This document shows, one piece after another, positions 20,406 through 31,689 of a stretch of 64,000 bases of DNA. Position numbers and translations under genes: made by a program. Every line of letters begins with the position of its first letter. The stretch's first letter is position 1. The notes beneath the pieces were generated by a model, which was not told where the DNA came from, ran no database searches, and saw only the letters and a list, made by a program, of their open reading frames with translations. The stretch spans positions 4,037,121 to 4,101,120 of the forward strand of contig NW_006921533.1 of NCBI RefSeq assembly GCF_000340215.1. The letters run 5' to 3'. Origin of the DNA: Pseudocercospora fijiensis CIRAD86. Its lineage: Eukaryota; Ascomycota; Dothideomycetes; Mycosphaerellales; Mycosphaerellaceae.

Positions 20406-22065
20406 TCAGCCAGGCCCGGATGGAGTGATGAAACCGCCGGCAATGTCGACCCATTGTGGTATGCAACTTCCCTCCTTGCCCTCCACATCGACGATGTCAG
20501 TGTCACAGCGACATCTGCATCCAACGCCATTTTCCTTTTCCGGATCCCATTTGTCCCAGTATTCATCCTCTTCTCTTCGAGCTTTTTCGTCTGTGGTTGT
20601 TGTTTCGAGGTATGGATCTCGCGGCATCTGCCGCGCCGGTGCATTTGCTGGACAATGCTGGATCGTGGTGTGTCTGTAACCATAATCGCGGAAGTAGTGG
20701 ATGTCTTTGGGCGAGAGGAGGGCGCCGGCGGCTAGTGAATGGATAGGTGCATCACCCCACTAACGCGTGGTGTCAGTCATCTCTACAGTAGCTCATCATC
20801 TCGCCCACACTTACTCGTTCCATCCAAAAGCCACCTGATCGATCCATCATATTGAAGAAGTCTTCATACTCTTTGCTTCGGAAGAAGTCCAGTCTTGCAA
20901 TTTCGAAGTTGGACCAGAAATGGCACATGTTGTAGACTTCTCCTTCCATGGCTTCAGGGTCGATTTCGGGAAGGGTGCCTTGGCCAGGTTCAGTTCGTAG
21001 AATATCCTCTGCAAGTGGCTTGTGCTTACCGTCTTCGTATTTGGGATCTTCTTTAGGCAGCTGATCCGGCGGAATGGTGCCCGGCTTCGGCGTGCCATCT
21101 TGGTTGTAGCCCTCCTTCGGCTCAACAAACATTTCCCAGAGGCCTTGACTGGTGATATTGCGTGTGCGCTTGTATGCGGAGGCGTATCGGAAGATGTTGG
21201 GCACGGTCTCTTTCAGCTCCTTGACTGCGATGGTGAAGCCGTATGTCTTGTTATTGCGAGCCATGTGCACGAATGGGTCGTAAGTCATGTCGCAGAAGTA
21301 CTTGATCTCTGGCTCGACTCGCCAGTACCAGTCGTACTTCAGAAGCAGCTCATGTTTGTAGAAGAAGCCGGAGTAGAAGCGACACATGTGGTGGTAGGAC
21401 TCCATGCCACCGTACATGATGGCCTGGTCACCCTGCTTCCGGATGCCCTCCTTGGCGACGTTCACATCGGTCCAGTTGGGGAAGCCCCAGTGCTCAGGTC
21501 CAATCTTGCCGAACTCGACAGGCGAAGACGTGTAGTTCAAGATTGTCTCCTTGAATGTGCTGTTGAAGTCTCCGTCATTCAGGAAGACGTATGGATAGTG
21601 AAACCAGCGATTGAAATGCCTCTCCACGCTCTTGATACTCTCAATGACCCCGTCCAGCTCCTTATTCCGCGCAAGCACCACAAAAGCGGCATTCATGCGC
21701 TCATGCTCCTTGGACGTGATCTCGGGATCCAAGCATCCCGTGACGAAGACCTTATCGTGCTTCTCGCTGATCTTGCGTATGCTCGGAGGCGAGCCTGAGG
21801 GGATTAATCGTGCGCCGGGCGAGTCTGGATGGCGCAGGAAGAGGGTCAAAATAGCAATGACAACCATGGCGGGAAACAGGAGGACCAAATACAGCGGCAC
21901 GGAGACTTTGCTGTTGCCGCGGATGCGTATTCGCTTCTTGAAGAACGACAAGCGTGGAGTGACCTTTTCTGACACATCCTTAAGCGATGTCATGTGCAGC
22001 GACTTGAGGGTCGGCAGGTTCTCGGACGAGGGCAGGCGTTTGGAGATGCCCTTGACGATGTGCAT
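20406..22065 (-). CDS. Alpha-1,2-mannosyltransferase, KRE2/MNT1/KTR family (GT15)
   Basis: Two exons, complement(20406-20759, 20815-22065), give 534 residues. The 55-bp intron (GTAAGT...GTTAG) joins FWMER to WGDAPIHS, the conserved block of the family. It is a type II membrane protein: a basic cytosolic tail of ~54 residues, one hydrophobic anchor at about 55-77, then the lumenal catalytic domain with YWRVEPEIKYFCD at about 247-259 (metal/donor site region), H-M-C-R-F-Y-S-G-F-F and a Cys-rich C-terminal part. It should add alpha-1,2-mannose to O- and N-glycans in the Golgi. The exact paralogue cannot be told. Confidence 0.93.
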
Positions 22066-22921
22066 GGCGGCGTTCTGAGCCCGCGAGGGGCGAAGCCGAG
22101 ATGTGTTCTCAGTCGCCAGAATGTCGTGCGCAGATGGAGGATGGGAAGCGGCGTATCGCCAGGCCAGGCCAGGGCAGACTGAGACGGCAGGTAAGGTAAC
22201 GAGCGACTGAAGCAGATGCGCAGACTCGGACGGCGGTCGCTGTGATTAGCGCATCAATCGTGCGGTGCAGTGGCCAGCCGACAGCAGACAAGCCGAAGTG
22301 CTTGTACAGCGCAGTGGTCCAGTGCCGGCAGGAGAGTTGGGAGTAGAATGAGTATGGGTGTTGGTAGTCTTGGGTGCTGGTGCTGTAGTGGTACTGTATG
22401 GTGTTCAGACTGCGTAGTGGCTGTGGCTTCAGTCTCCTTGACTTTGCGCTTGCTCGCCCACCCGAAAGAAGCCCGCCCGACAACTTACAGGTGTCAAGCC
22501 CACACAAGCAATAATTGCTGTGCACTCAATCAAGCAAGCGTTGCATAGGGGCAAACCACTGATTTTTGGCTGGCCGGGCCATTCGCCATTACGCGGCCAC
22601 TCTTGGCGCTGCACCATAGGTACCAGTTCTTTACCGCAAGCAGCAGTACGTCTCCTGCAGCCAGCCGACCGAACCCACACTACTGCACCAAACCAACTAG
22701 TCACTACAGTACGCCTCGAAAGGCACCCTACCCTTCAACTCAGCCTAATCGCCTCCGCTCGCTAGCTACACCGTGACGTGACCTCGTTGCTGACCGGTCT
22801 GTCGCATTGCGTTGATGATCGCGCATCGTCAACAGCCTCAACAACCACGTTTTTGTCCCGGACCTGCATACTGCACTGTCAAGCTTCGCCATCATCCAAG
22901 CATTCCCTCGTTGTAGTCAGC
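22066..22921. other. Divergent intergenic/promoter region
   Basis: 856 bp between the divergent KTR mannosyltransferase and APC13-like genes, presumably holding both promoters. It is pyrimidine/CA-rich just before 22922 (cgctcgctagctacaccg... ccaagcattccctcg). Open frames here lack coding features. Confidence 0.45.
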
Positions 22922-23317
22922 ATGGTAAGCTTTTGGAGCCCCATCGACCCAAGCAAGACCCACGAAGCAACCAGAAGAACCTAACCAAACCCATCACAGT
23001 CGCGCGACTCGAGCTTCACCTTTCTGCACCTGCACCACTCGCACCACGCCCATCTGCTCGAAGACTTCACTCGTATCAAGCTGCCTGCCGAAGAAATCCA
23101 CGTCGCGTCGCAACACCAGCCCATCAATCCCGACGACGAGGACGATATCGTGCCAGATCAACATGCTGCGTTTGGCATTCAGCGCGCGCAGCAGAAGCAT
23201 CGCGAGCCGGCTTGGAGACATCTCGGCCTGGAGAGCCTGATGAATGAAGCACCACCAGCGACCAATGGCCAGGCGAGCGCGGGAGCACAGATCAATGCCA
23301 GTCGTGTCTTGAGATGA
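22922..23317 (+). CDS. Anaphase-promoting complex subunit 13-like protein (Apc13p domain)
   Basis: Exon 1 is only the ATG (22922-22924). A 75-bp intron (GTAAGC...CATCACAG) follows, then exon 2 at 23000-23317; product 106 residues. The order of marks fits APC13/Swm1: an aromatic/His-rich N-terminus, DFTRIKLPAEEIHV (compare the acidic/KLP-[EY]-[ED]-[DE]-[IV] block of APC13), an acidic DDEDDIVPDQHAAFGIQRA block, and EPAWRHLGLESL near the end. APC13 is a small structural subunit of the cell-cycle ubiquitin ligase in the nucleus. Length matches fungal members. The assignment rests on motif order only. Confidence 0.65.
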
Positions 23318-23816
23318 CACCAATCCTCTATGAACGCAAAACGATACTGCAAGCGACACAGGAGAGCCTTCGTCTCTACGAAATGCCTTCGTGCTTTGCG
23401 AAATCTCAAACTTCCCATCATAAATACTGCGAGGATTCATCAGATCTTGCTATGGAGGTTGAGCTCACACTAGAAGTGGGCAACAACTAGATCCACTATG
23501 GGGAGAGTCCCTAGCATTGCTAATCTCAACATGGCATCTCTTCTCGCCGGCCACCATTGCACTTATCGCAGCAATATAGCCTCCAATCATGGCGTTACAG
23601 ATGATTGACGCATGACCCATTCGGTATGCACTTCAGTATTTAAGAGCCTCGCGCGCCCCAGGAGCGCTTGGGGCCGAGACTCAGGCTCTTGATCACTACA
23701 CGCTCCTTGAGGCATGACTGAAGAGAGCACAACAAAGCTAGACTTTATGGGGATAACTAAGCAAGAACGTGAACAGCTCTGGTTCACGTCGATTGCTATT
23801 TTGGCCTTTAGACGAC
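23318..23816. other. Convergent 3' intergenic region
   Basis: 499 bp between the convergent APC13-like and alcohol dehydrogenase genes; nothing recognised. Confidence 0.5.
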
Positions 23817-24899
23817 CTAATCCATCGTCAACACAGCCCTGAACCTCACCTTTCCGCTCATCATGTGCTTCATAGCCTCGTTCGCCTTTTCCATCGGGAA
23901 CTTCTCGATCATGCAGTGCACACCATGAGTCTCGGCAAAAGCGATGGCCTCCTCGCTGTCAAGTGCATGTCCAGAAGGCCAGCCATGAACTGACAACGCA
24001 TTGAGCACCATTTGTACAGTATCGACTTGCACTGGTCCAATGGCCACATGGATCAAGAGCTTTCCTCGGTTTTGCAGTCCTCCCAGCAAAGGTGTGATGA
24101 CTTCTGGGTTTGGTGCTGTAACGACGATCAGAGCTGCACCTCCGAGCTTCTGAAGAGCTTCGCCAACATCTTCGGCTTTTGTGTCGATGTAGTCTGTTGC
24201 TCCGAGCTTCATGGCGAAGTCTTTCTTGTCGCTGCCACGGGAGAGGGCGACAGTACGGAAACCCATCTTGCGCGCGTATTGGATGGCGAGATGGCCAAGG
24301 CCGCCGAGACCTTGAACCGCTACGACTTCACCGGCGGTGATCTTCATTTGGCGGATACTATTGTATGGTCAGTCTGAGTGTCCGAGTCCTGCGAGAACAT
24401 TTCTAGATTCGTACCCATTAAAGACCGTAACACCAGCGCACAGCAGTGGCGCAACCTCAGCTGGTTCTGCTTCCTTGGGAATGCGTACGGCAGCCTCGGT
24501 TCGAAGCGTGGCATACTGAGCGTATCCACCGTTACGCATGACACCGTTGATGGTCTTGTTCGTGCACATCTGAAATTCTCCCCTGCAGCACGATCGGCAA
24601 GTGCTATCGTGTCCACCGTGCCAAGCTCCGCCTACTCGGTCGCCAACTTGCCACTTCTTCTCGCCTTCTGGTACTGCTACAACAGTGCCGACGAATTCAT
24701 GACCCAAGATGTCAATGCCAGGAGGACCCATGTCGCCGTGGAGAACATGGTGATCGGAGTGGCAGACACCACACGCGTGGACCTTAATGAGGATCTCGCC
24801 TGGGTTGGCGGTTGGTACTGGAACCTCTTTGATGACGAGAGGCTTGTCCACGCCGTCGAGGACAGCTGCCTTCATGGTCTTTGGAATGCTGGAGCTCAT
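23817..24899 (-). CDS. Zinc-dependent alcohol dehydrogenase (MDR superfamily)
   Basis: Two exons, complement(23817-24357, 24415-24899), 341 residues. The 57-bp intron (GTACGA...ACAATAG) splits a Gly codon, rejoining TVFNG to IRQMKI. Catalytic zinc ligands: Cys46 (GVCHSDH) and His67-Glu68 (GHEF). A Cys-rich structural-zinc loop follows at 101-112 (CRSCCRGEFQMC). The NAD(P)-binding Rossmann motif GLGGLGH starts the second domain. Length and order match fungal ADH/cinnamyl-alcohol-dehydrogenase-like enzymes that interconvert alcohols and aldehydes in the cytosol. Substrate unknown. Confidence 0.92.
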
Positions 24900-26247
24900 C
24901 TTGTCGTTGATTACTGCTGTGTTTGGGGTGGCTGCGCTGTTGGAACTTGTAGGAGCAGTCGCTTTTTCACTGCGTCAGGTTTTTGTCCGGATCTGACGAT
25001 GCCTGTGCTTCGGTAGAGGCTTTGGAAGCTTTGGAAGTAAGTCGACTTTGTTTTTGCGCAGGCCGATCTTCTCAGCGCCCTCTTCGTGACGCAGTGCTGG
25101 GAGCAAGCGGGTAGCGTCGATGGTACACTAATGCAATGGCTGTGGTTAGAAGCGCAAAGGTGGGGTGCTGCTTTTGTGAATCAGAAGAGATGTTGTCTAG
25201 ACAGGACGAAAGATGAATTCTTTATACAGAATGTCACTGCCACGGCCGGAGCTCGAGCTTGCCATATTTCTGCTTATCTCCAGCTCCGGCGTCGCAAAAG
25301 GCAGTGGCCGCAAACGCTGAGGTGAATGGCCGGCCATACCAATAGAGGGTAGAGCCTTTTCAAAAGCTCCAATCATGCCGCACTGGGTCGATGCCGTGTG
25401 CTATGGCTGCAGTATTTTTCTCAGAGAGCTGGCAAGTGACTATGCCAGATCGAGGAGCTTGCAATAGCTCAAGCAGGTACCACGGTGCTTCGATTCGTCG
25501 TGCGATCGCTCCCGAGGGTAGAAGGAGCTTTTGACGTGCAGCTGTATAAGCGGCTGTGTCAGCGCGGAGCTGGAAGCCGGTGAGCAGAGGCCTCAAGTCA
25601 GCTATCGAAGATGAGTGAACTTTGAAGTCACTTCGTGGGTTCGTGAGGTTGCTGGTGACATGGTGTGTGACGTTGCTGTTGTTGGTGATGCCTCCCCTGT
25701 CCATCTCCGGGCCGACTTTGGTTGGCTCTTGGCTCTTGGCTCTCTCGCTCTTCCAATGGCCGAAGACCAACACTGGACTGGCTTGACAACATCATCTCAT
25801 CCAGATGTATCGTGTCATCTTCATATGTCTCTCTACGAGTAGTGTGCCCAGCTTGACAGTAGACATGGCATTGGGAGAGTCAATCGCTCCGCGTGGTCGT
25901 CGGCTCCAAGATTGCCGTCACTAGCCGTTTTGGCCCCCAGCACAGTCCACAAGCACGAGAGACAAGAAGTTGTAAGAGCGTACAATTCATGTGCGATGAT
26001 CTGAACACGTGGTCTAGAAGGAGCCTCGCGCCTCAGCAAGAGACGGTGTCATGGGAAGAAGAGAAGGCGAAATGGAAGAGATGAGAAGAACGTCAAGTAC
26101 GCACAGCGCGGTGAACCTTGATGGACACAGCTATGTACGTGCTTTGTTACTGCGGTAGAACTTTAACTGGAGTCGACACTGTTCTACAGCAGCATCTCCA
26201 AGCACCTCTGGCGGTGTTCCTCGTACCGCAACGCCCAAACAACATCT
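24900..26247. other. Long intergenic region
   Basis: 1.35 kb of normal composition upstream of the alcohol dehydrogenase. Open frames (for example 25360-25773 minus, 137 codons) have no recognisable domain, signal peptide or intron support. A short untypical gene cannot be excluded. Confidence 0.45.
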
Positions 26248-26811
26248 TCACTGAGGCCTCATTAGCCACGAAACATCGCCAAGGAAGATTCGCGAACCTA
26301 CCTGCTTCATCCCATTGGATCCACCGCCTGACGACATCCGCTGCTTCTCGTAAGCTTCGTAGACGGCCTTCCAAAAGTCGAGAAAGGCTTTCCAGTAGTC
26401 AGTGGCAGAAGTATCGCTGGACTTCGAGGCACTGGACGATGTAGAATTGGTAGAGTTGGAGCTCGCTTTCTGCAGGTCCTGGAAGTACTTGATAAGGTCT
26501 GACAGAGTGGTCGTGCTGCTCGAGCTGGAGCTGGAGCTGGAGCTGGAGCTCGCTTTCTGCAGGTCCTGAAAGTACTTGATAAGGTCTGACAGATTGGTCA
26601 TGCTGCTCGAGCTGGAAGGGCTACTACTACTCGACTTCGAAAGCCCGCCGAAATATTTGCTGATATCGAATCTTCCAGCTCCAGATCCTGCTCCAAGTCC
26701 TCCGCCTCCCAACCACGGCCACCCTGGGAATTGCTGCGCAGGGACGGGAGCTGGAGTGGCAAGCGGCATGGCCATGGAGAGTAACGTCACTACCGTAATG
26801 CTGTTCCTCAT
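26248..26811 (-). CDS. Small secreted Ser-rich protein with internal tandem repeat
   Basis: 187 residues from ATG 26811 to the stop at 26248. Signal peptide MRNSITVVTLLSMAMPLATPA is followed by a Gly/Trp-Pro segment, then two near-identical 29-residue units (LSDLIKYFQDLQKASS plus a poly-Ser linker), then a related Trp/Tyr helix (YWKAFLDFWKAVYEAYEKQ). It has no cysteine. A TATA-like AAATATAT lies ~100 bp upstream. A donor GTAGGT near the 3' end (after GMKQ) could start an intron changing the C-terminus. Function unknown; a wall or extracellular protein is likely. Confidence 0.6.
   Translation of the reverse strand: MRNSITVVTLLSMAMPLATPAPVPAQQFPGWPWLGGGGLGAGSGAGRFDISKYFGGLSKSSSSSPSSSSSMTNLSDLIKYFQDLQKASSSSSSSSSSSSTTTLSDLIKYFQDLQKASSNSTNSTSSSASKSSDTSATDYWKAFLDFWKAVYEAYEKQRMSSGGGSNGMKQVGSRIFLGDVSWLMRPQ
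26461..26634 (-). repeat. Two-copy 87-bp tandem repeat inside the Ser-rich secreted protein gene
   Basis: The block gctcgctttctgcaggtcct starts at 26461 and again at 26548 (87 bp, 29 codons). The copies differ at only a few sites in the non-Ser part, and the linker is an expandable gagctg/agctgg run coding for Ser. Confidence 0.85.
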
Positions 26812-28116
26812 CTTGGATTGCTGGCAACAGGTGGGCTGAGATATCTTTCGCGAACGCTGACGAGTGCTTCGCAGGGAGAACGGTAGTAGAGGCAAAGCGG
26901 CCGTATATATGCGCATATATTTCGCATCCGCCGACTTTCACAGCTATCTAAGTTGCATGTGGCAAGCATGCGAGCAAGAGCGGAGAGCACGCTTCATGCT
27001 GGACTCGACCTGACTTCGGTAATGGAAACTTCTGACCGTGCTGAGCAAATGCTTGCATTTATTAGATGTGCTTCAACACTGCTCATGCATCAAGCCTTTG
27101 ATGGCGGCTGGCCGACGGGGCGCCTGTGGTTTGGAGGCCGAGATCTGCAGCAAGCTTCATGATATTGACATCATGATGTCCAAGGTGGGCGAAGGGTTTC
27201 AGTCTCATGCCAACTTCTTGATTCTCTGATTAAAGACAGTCTGCGGTCCTATCGATCAAGTTTGATACAATCCCATACGGAATATCTCCATCGAATGTGG
27301 CCTCGTCCTTGTGGGGGGGGGGGGGGGCTGATCGCGAGTCTTATGATGCAGAATCTTCTCGCGAAGCTTGGCGTTCAGCAAAGGCTGGGCGAATCAACCG
27401 ATGCGCCGGTCAGGTGCTCTCGATGCTAGCGACTATGAGGCGAACTATTCATCGACCTTCGTATAGCTAGGAAGTCCAGTCTGCGAGCCTTCGAAAGTGT
27501 GACATGCATGGACGATTCACAGAGTCCTTGTCACGATTGCGGAAATCACTGCGGGAGCCGCATGGTGGGGAAGCAACTTGATGCTGCCAAAGGAGCCTCG
27601 GTTGAAGGCTTTCTCTGGTCGATGAAGGCCTACTTTGGCTATGTATGCCTCTGACAACCTTTGCGAGAGCACCGATGAGCTCGGCATGCCGCTCATGCGG
27701 ATCTGTCCGTCGGTTTTAGGCATGGTCTTCAGACAGAATGCTACTGGTCCAGGCGCGGCGTACGATGAGCTTGATCAGGCAGGCTGTCCGTAAAACTGCC
27801 AGGGAAGGAAGTCCTTTGCGTCCTTTGGCTCTATTCATCACACGCGATCTTCGAATGTGTCCTGGATCCATGCTGTGGTGTCAATTGAGTTCGGTGAGCG
27901 TCAAGGAATCCATGCTATAAGGTCAATTGAATTTGCTCGGCATATCAAATGTTCTGTGCTTCGAAGAGGAGGAACAGCTTCTAGGCTGTACTCCTGGCCT
28001 CGTGATAGCCACCTAAGGGGCAATCGTGTTTCAGATATTGCCTCGATTTGACGGCGTCAGAGTCCTAGACATTTGCCCATCATCAGACCATTGACTGGAC
28101 CGTTCAGGAGAATTCA
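26812..28116. other. Intergenic region with G15 homopolymer
   Basis: 1.3 kb without a supported gene. It contains a run of 15 G at 27313-27327. A duplicated phrase occurs at about 27869-27934 (atccatgct...tcaattga twice). Short ORFs here look like chance. Confidence 0.5.
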
Positions 28117-29259
28117 TCAGCCCTCTAGCCGCAGTATCCGTACCGCATTGTCACCCATGATATCCTGTGCGGTCTTGGTGTCATTGCCCAAGGCTGTCTG
28201 TATCGCGGCCATGTTAGACGTCACACTTAGCCATTGGTCATCCTCGCCTTCCAGCGGAGGGAAGAATGGGTGATCTGTGCCAAACAGGATCCTGTAATAA
28301 AAGTCAGTCAAGAAACCAAACCAACCACCAAGGGACCTCTATACGTACCGTTCTGCTCCAGACGCATCGATTGCGGCCTTTAGTCCAACGTCAGCATAGA
28401 CGACTGCGTCAAGGTAGATGTTATTCTTCAGAACTTCCCACACGTCTCTGCGGCCAGAAATCTTTCCCTCCTTCTTCAGATGTGCATCGTGCGCTATACA
28501 GCTCTCGATCCTACCAGCCAGAAATGGGAGTGTACCGCCGCTATGTGCTAACAACACGTTCAGTTCCTGGAATCTATCGAAAATACCAGACAGAATCATT
28601 CGTGTCACCGCGATCGTGGTCTCAAGCGGAAAGCCCATGGCGAGAGGAAGGACATGGCCATATTCACTATTTCTCGGCCCGAATACTTCGCTCGGAAGCC
28701 CATAGTGAGGGTGTAGGAACACGAGCATCTCGTGCTTCTCAAGAGCCTGCCATATCGGATCCAGTTTCGGGTCGTCCAGTCCTTGTCCCAGTCCTGAAGT
28801 ACCAATCACCACGCCCCGACAATGCTTCAACGACGACAATCTCTGAATTTCATGCACGACTTCGTCGGCGCTTGCGCTGAGAGGGAGGGTCGCAAAGGCA
28901 TACAATCGGCCCTCATGGTCGGCACACATTTTCTCCACATCATCGTTGACGAGTCTTGCAGTCTTTGCAGCTTCTTCGGCCGGAAGCCAGTCGAGCCAGG
29001 GATTTGCCAGTGATATTACGGAGATGTCGATCTGGTGGAGGTCCATGAATGCAATTTTATTTGCGACGTCAAAGTATTCTGGTCCAATGGGACGCCCTCG
29101 AGCCGTGCTGCCTGCTTCTTCCTGTGGAAGGATGACAAGACGTTCCCCGGAGGCCGGATCATCTTCGAATAGTCGCACGTATGGAACCTTTTTTCGTGCT
29201 CGCAATATCGACATCAATGCCGGAGGGTACATATGTGTGTGGACATCAACGGTAGGCAT
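28117..29259 (-). CDS. ACMSD-family amidohydrolase, isoorotate (uracil-5-carboxylate) decarboxylase-like
   Basis: Two exons, complement(28117-28291, 28349-29259), 361 residues. The 57-bp intron (GTACGT...TTACAG) splits an Arg codon between GAE and ILFGTDHP. Metal-site features of the ACMSD subgroup: D-x-H-x-H near the start (VDVHTHMYPP), FLHPHYGLP, LLAHSGGTLPFLAGRIE and FGTDHPFFPP. GTSGLG-GLDDP and the whole layout closely resemble my recollection of the fungal uracil-5-carboxylate decarboxylase that ends the thymine-to-uracil salvage route; other ACMSD-like decarboxylases are possible. The enzyme should bind one Zn and be cytosolic. The gene starts only ~220 bp from the RIP-degraded transposon. 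Confidence 0.85.
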
Positions 29260-30189
29260 CTTGAAACTTCGCCCGATCAAGAATCGCCCGGTTGGCTGAT
29301 GGTCGTTGCACGGCTCCGAATTTGAATAAATTTCAAGGCCCAAGCAGGCGTGCAACTTCTTTGAAGGTGTAGGCGCCTATCAGTGGTTCCTGCATCTGTC
29401 ACCCCACATTCCCCCTCGCAGTTGCCTATCGTGTCTGCCCTTATCTATACGCGCTCCAGACCTTTTATTATATCAGTAGAGACCTTTAGCAGGAGGTGTC
29501 GCTGTCCACCTCCGACAACAACTTCTGACTGATGGTTCACTACCTGTATCTACTGTATCTACTACACTATATGTAGCCAATCGATTGTAATGCCGTAGGT
29601 CGTGATGCAATAAGTCTATTGCTAAAGGAGGTGGATACAGAAGCGGTATAGTGGCCTTAGCGATAGTGACTACCTTCCCCTGCAATATCAAACCTTCTAT
29701 CGATCGCTCTACAGTATGCTGAATAATAACACCTTCGGAGGCTCTATACTACTAGCAGTATGTCTATTGTGATATATTACAAGCTCTTAATAATAGTTGA
29801 GGTCGTACGAATAATATAGATAGTGTGTAATAGCATAGAAGGTGACGTTGTTAGATGGAAAATTCGAGTAGAAATCGGGCTTCGTAAGGGACTCGGAGGG
29901 ATAATAAGGCGGCTAGAGGACTCGAAGGCAGGTAGTAGATCGCTCGTCTTCCTATCCTACTAATTTGTTAGCGAATCGAGATTATTATAGCCTTCCGCAA
30001 TACCTTCGTAGGTCGCTATCTCCCCTCCCCCTATCTACTACCTAGAGTTATCGATTTAGCGACTAGATCTAGTAAATACGCCTCTCCGGCATCTATGCCG
30101 CTACTAACTACTCTAGCAAGTCAGTTACGGCTATCTCTATTACCTAGACCTTCGCTATCAATTGAGACCGTAGAAACACTGTCTTAGAA

Positions 30190-31050
30190 GGGCAGTAGTA
30201 ATACAGCTTACCTATTAAAGCTAGGCAAGCTATCGGCTCGAATAGAGTTAGTTGTCTTCTAGCAAATGAATAATATAAAGTATGCCTATAAGAAGGGCAA
30301 TATTACTAACTTCTATCGGCTTATTAGAGGTCGTATAAATGCGTAGGCTCGTGCTAATAGTAAGAAGGAGTTTAGTAGTGATTCTAGCTTCCGACAGAGC
30401 TGCAACGTTAAGTTAATTAAGAGGGTAAAGGAACAGGCCGCTAAAGAGCGCTCTACTAGTATAGCGCCTAGTAACGATAATCTCTCGCAAGCGAAGGACT
30501 TCTTTATTAAATACGCTATACGTATAAACTCTCAGCTCTTCGACAAGGTAGCGACAAAGGAACAGAAGGAGGCGGCTCGGCGTAAGGAGATCGTTGTCCG
30601 CGACAGTCTAATAGACAGGTTAGGCTCGAAGCGACGTCGATTAAATAGCAGCGGCTCTTCTTAGGCGACCTCTACTAAGCCGGAAGAATCTACGCCTTCG
30701 CCTTCTATACCGTCGACGACTTAGCGGATGCGACTGCGCCGCCGTAAGCGTAACAATAACGCCTCGATTGATAGAGCGTTCTCGAAACTAAACGAATTGC
30801 TGAAACCGCACTTCGAGAAGATTAAGGAGGGCCTAACCGCCCTTAATTAGCACTATATTCGAGGCCTAACTAATAGTTAGAAGAACGAATTACAGCACCT
30901 TAATACTACTATTGTAAGTGCTATTATCTCTCTCTTAACTAGCAACTCACTAATATTAGCTAGACAGTAATAGGTATATATCCGGATTGCACTCGAGTGC
31001 TATTGCAGGTTATCTACCGTAGGAAGAGCAAGATGCTAATGCTAGAGCCA
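30190..31050 (+). pseudogene. Second protein of the Harbinger-like element (degraded)
   Basis: The + strand reads as a nearly continuous frame with a few TAG codons. It encodes a Lys/Arg- and Glu-rich protein (runs like KEQAAKERS, EQKEAARRKEIV, RLRRRKRNNN) of roughly 280 residues, probably DNA-binding or coiled coil. No named domain recognised. The role as accessory protein is inferred from position. Confidence 0.4.
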
Positions 31051-31689
31051 TTCGAGCGCTTACCGAAACTAGGCTTCTTATAGCAGATAGGGTAGTCAGA
31101 TCGCCACGATTAGGATTAGAATGTAGACGATATTAAGGTCCCCGAGGACTTTTTCGACTCGGAGGAGTAGGTAGTAGTTATTATAGTATAGAGTTCGTTT
31201 TGTAGGATTAGTTAAAGCAAATCCCTACTTATTTGTTAGTAATATTGCTCTTTAGTATCGATTTAGCGAACTAGTTGCTCCTGCCGTTGCCTTATTATTC
31301 TCTTAATCGCGAGATTATCGCTAGAAATTTAGGAAATAGGAGGAGGGGTAGGGTTAGTAGTATATAACTATTACTTAGTAATAGGTTAACAATATCGCCG
31401 AGACATTACGAGAATCGCGCACAGACGCTCTAGTCACCTATTTTCGCTGCTTTCTAGATATACACTAATAGCTCGAAATGTACTCGCTCCTATAGTGCGA
31501 GTGCTAAGAATACCGTTAGAATTATAAAGCTATACTTTAACTTCTCGACATTATCGTCGTTCTTCTATTACTATTACTACTACTATTACTATCGCCACCC
31601 TCGTCTCCTATCGCCGGCGACGTATACCTATCTCCTTTATCGCCCTTATTACCTCGCTCTAGTCGCGGCGGTCGCTATCCTAGCGGTAG

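Noticed and set aside
20119..20679. 186-codon + strand ORF
   Set aside because: It overlaps the second exon of the KTR mannosyltransferase in antisense.
14813..29440. Secondary-metabolite gene cluster around the MFS transporter, ADH and mannosyltransferase
   Set aside because: No polyketide synthase, NRPS, terpene synthase or cluster regulator is present, and housekeeping genes (APC13-like, KTR) lie between.
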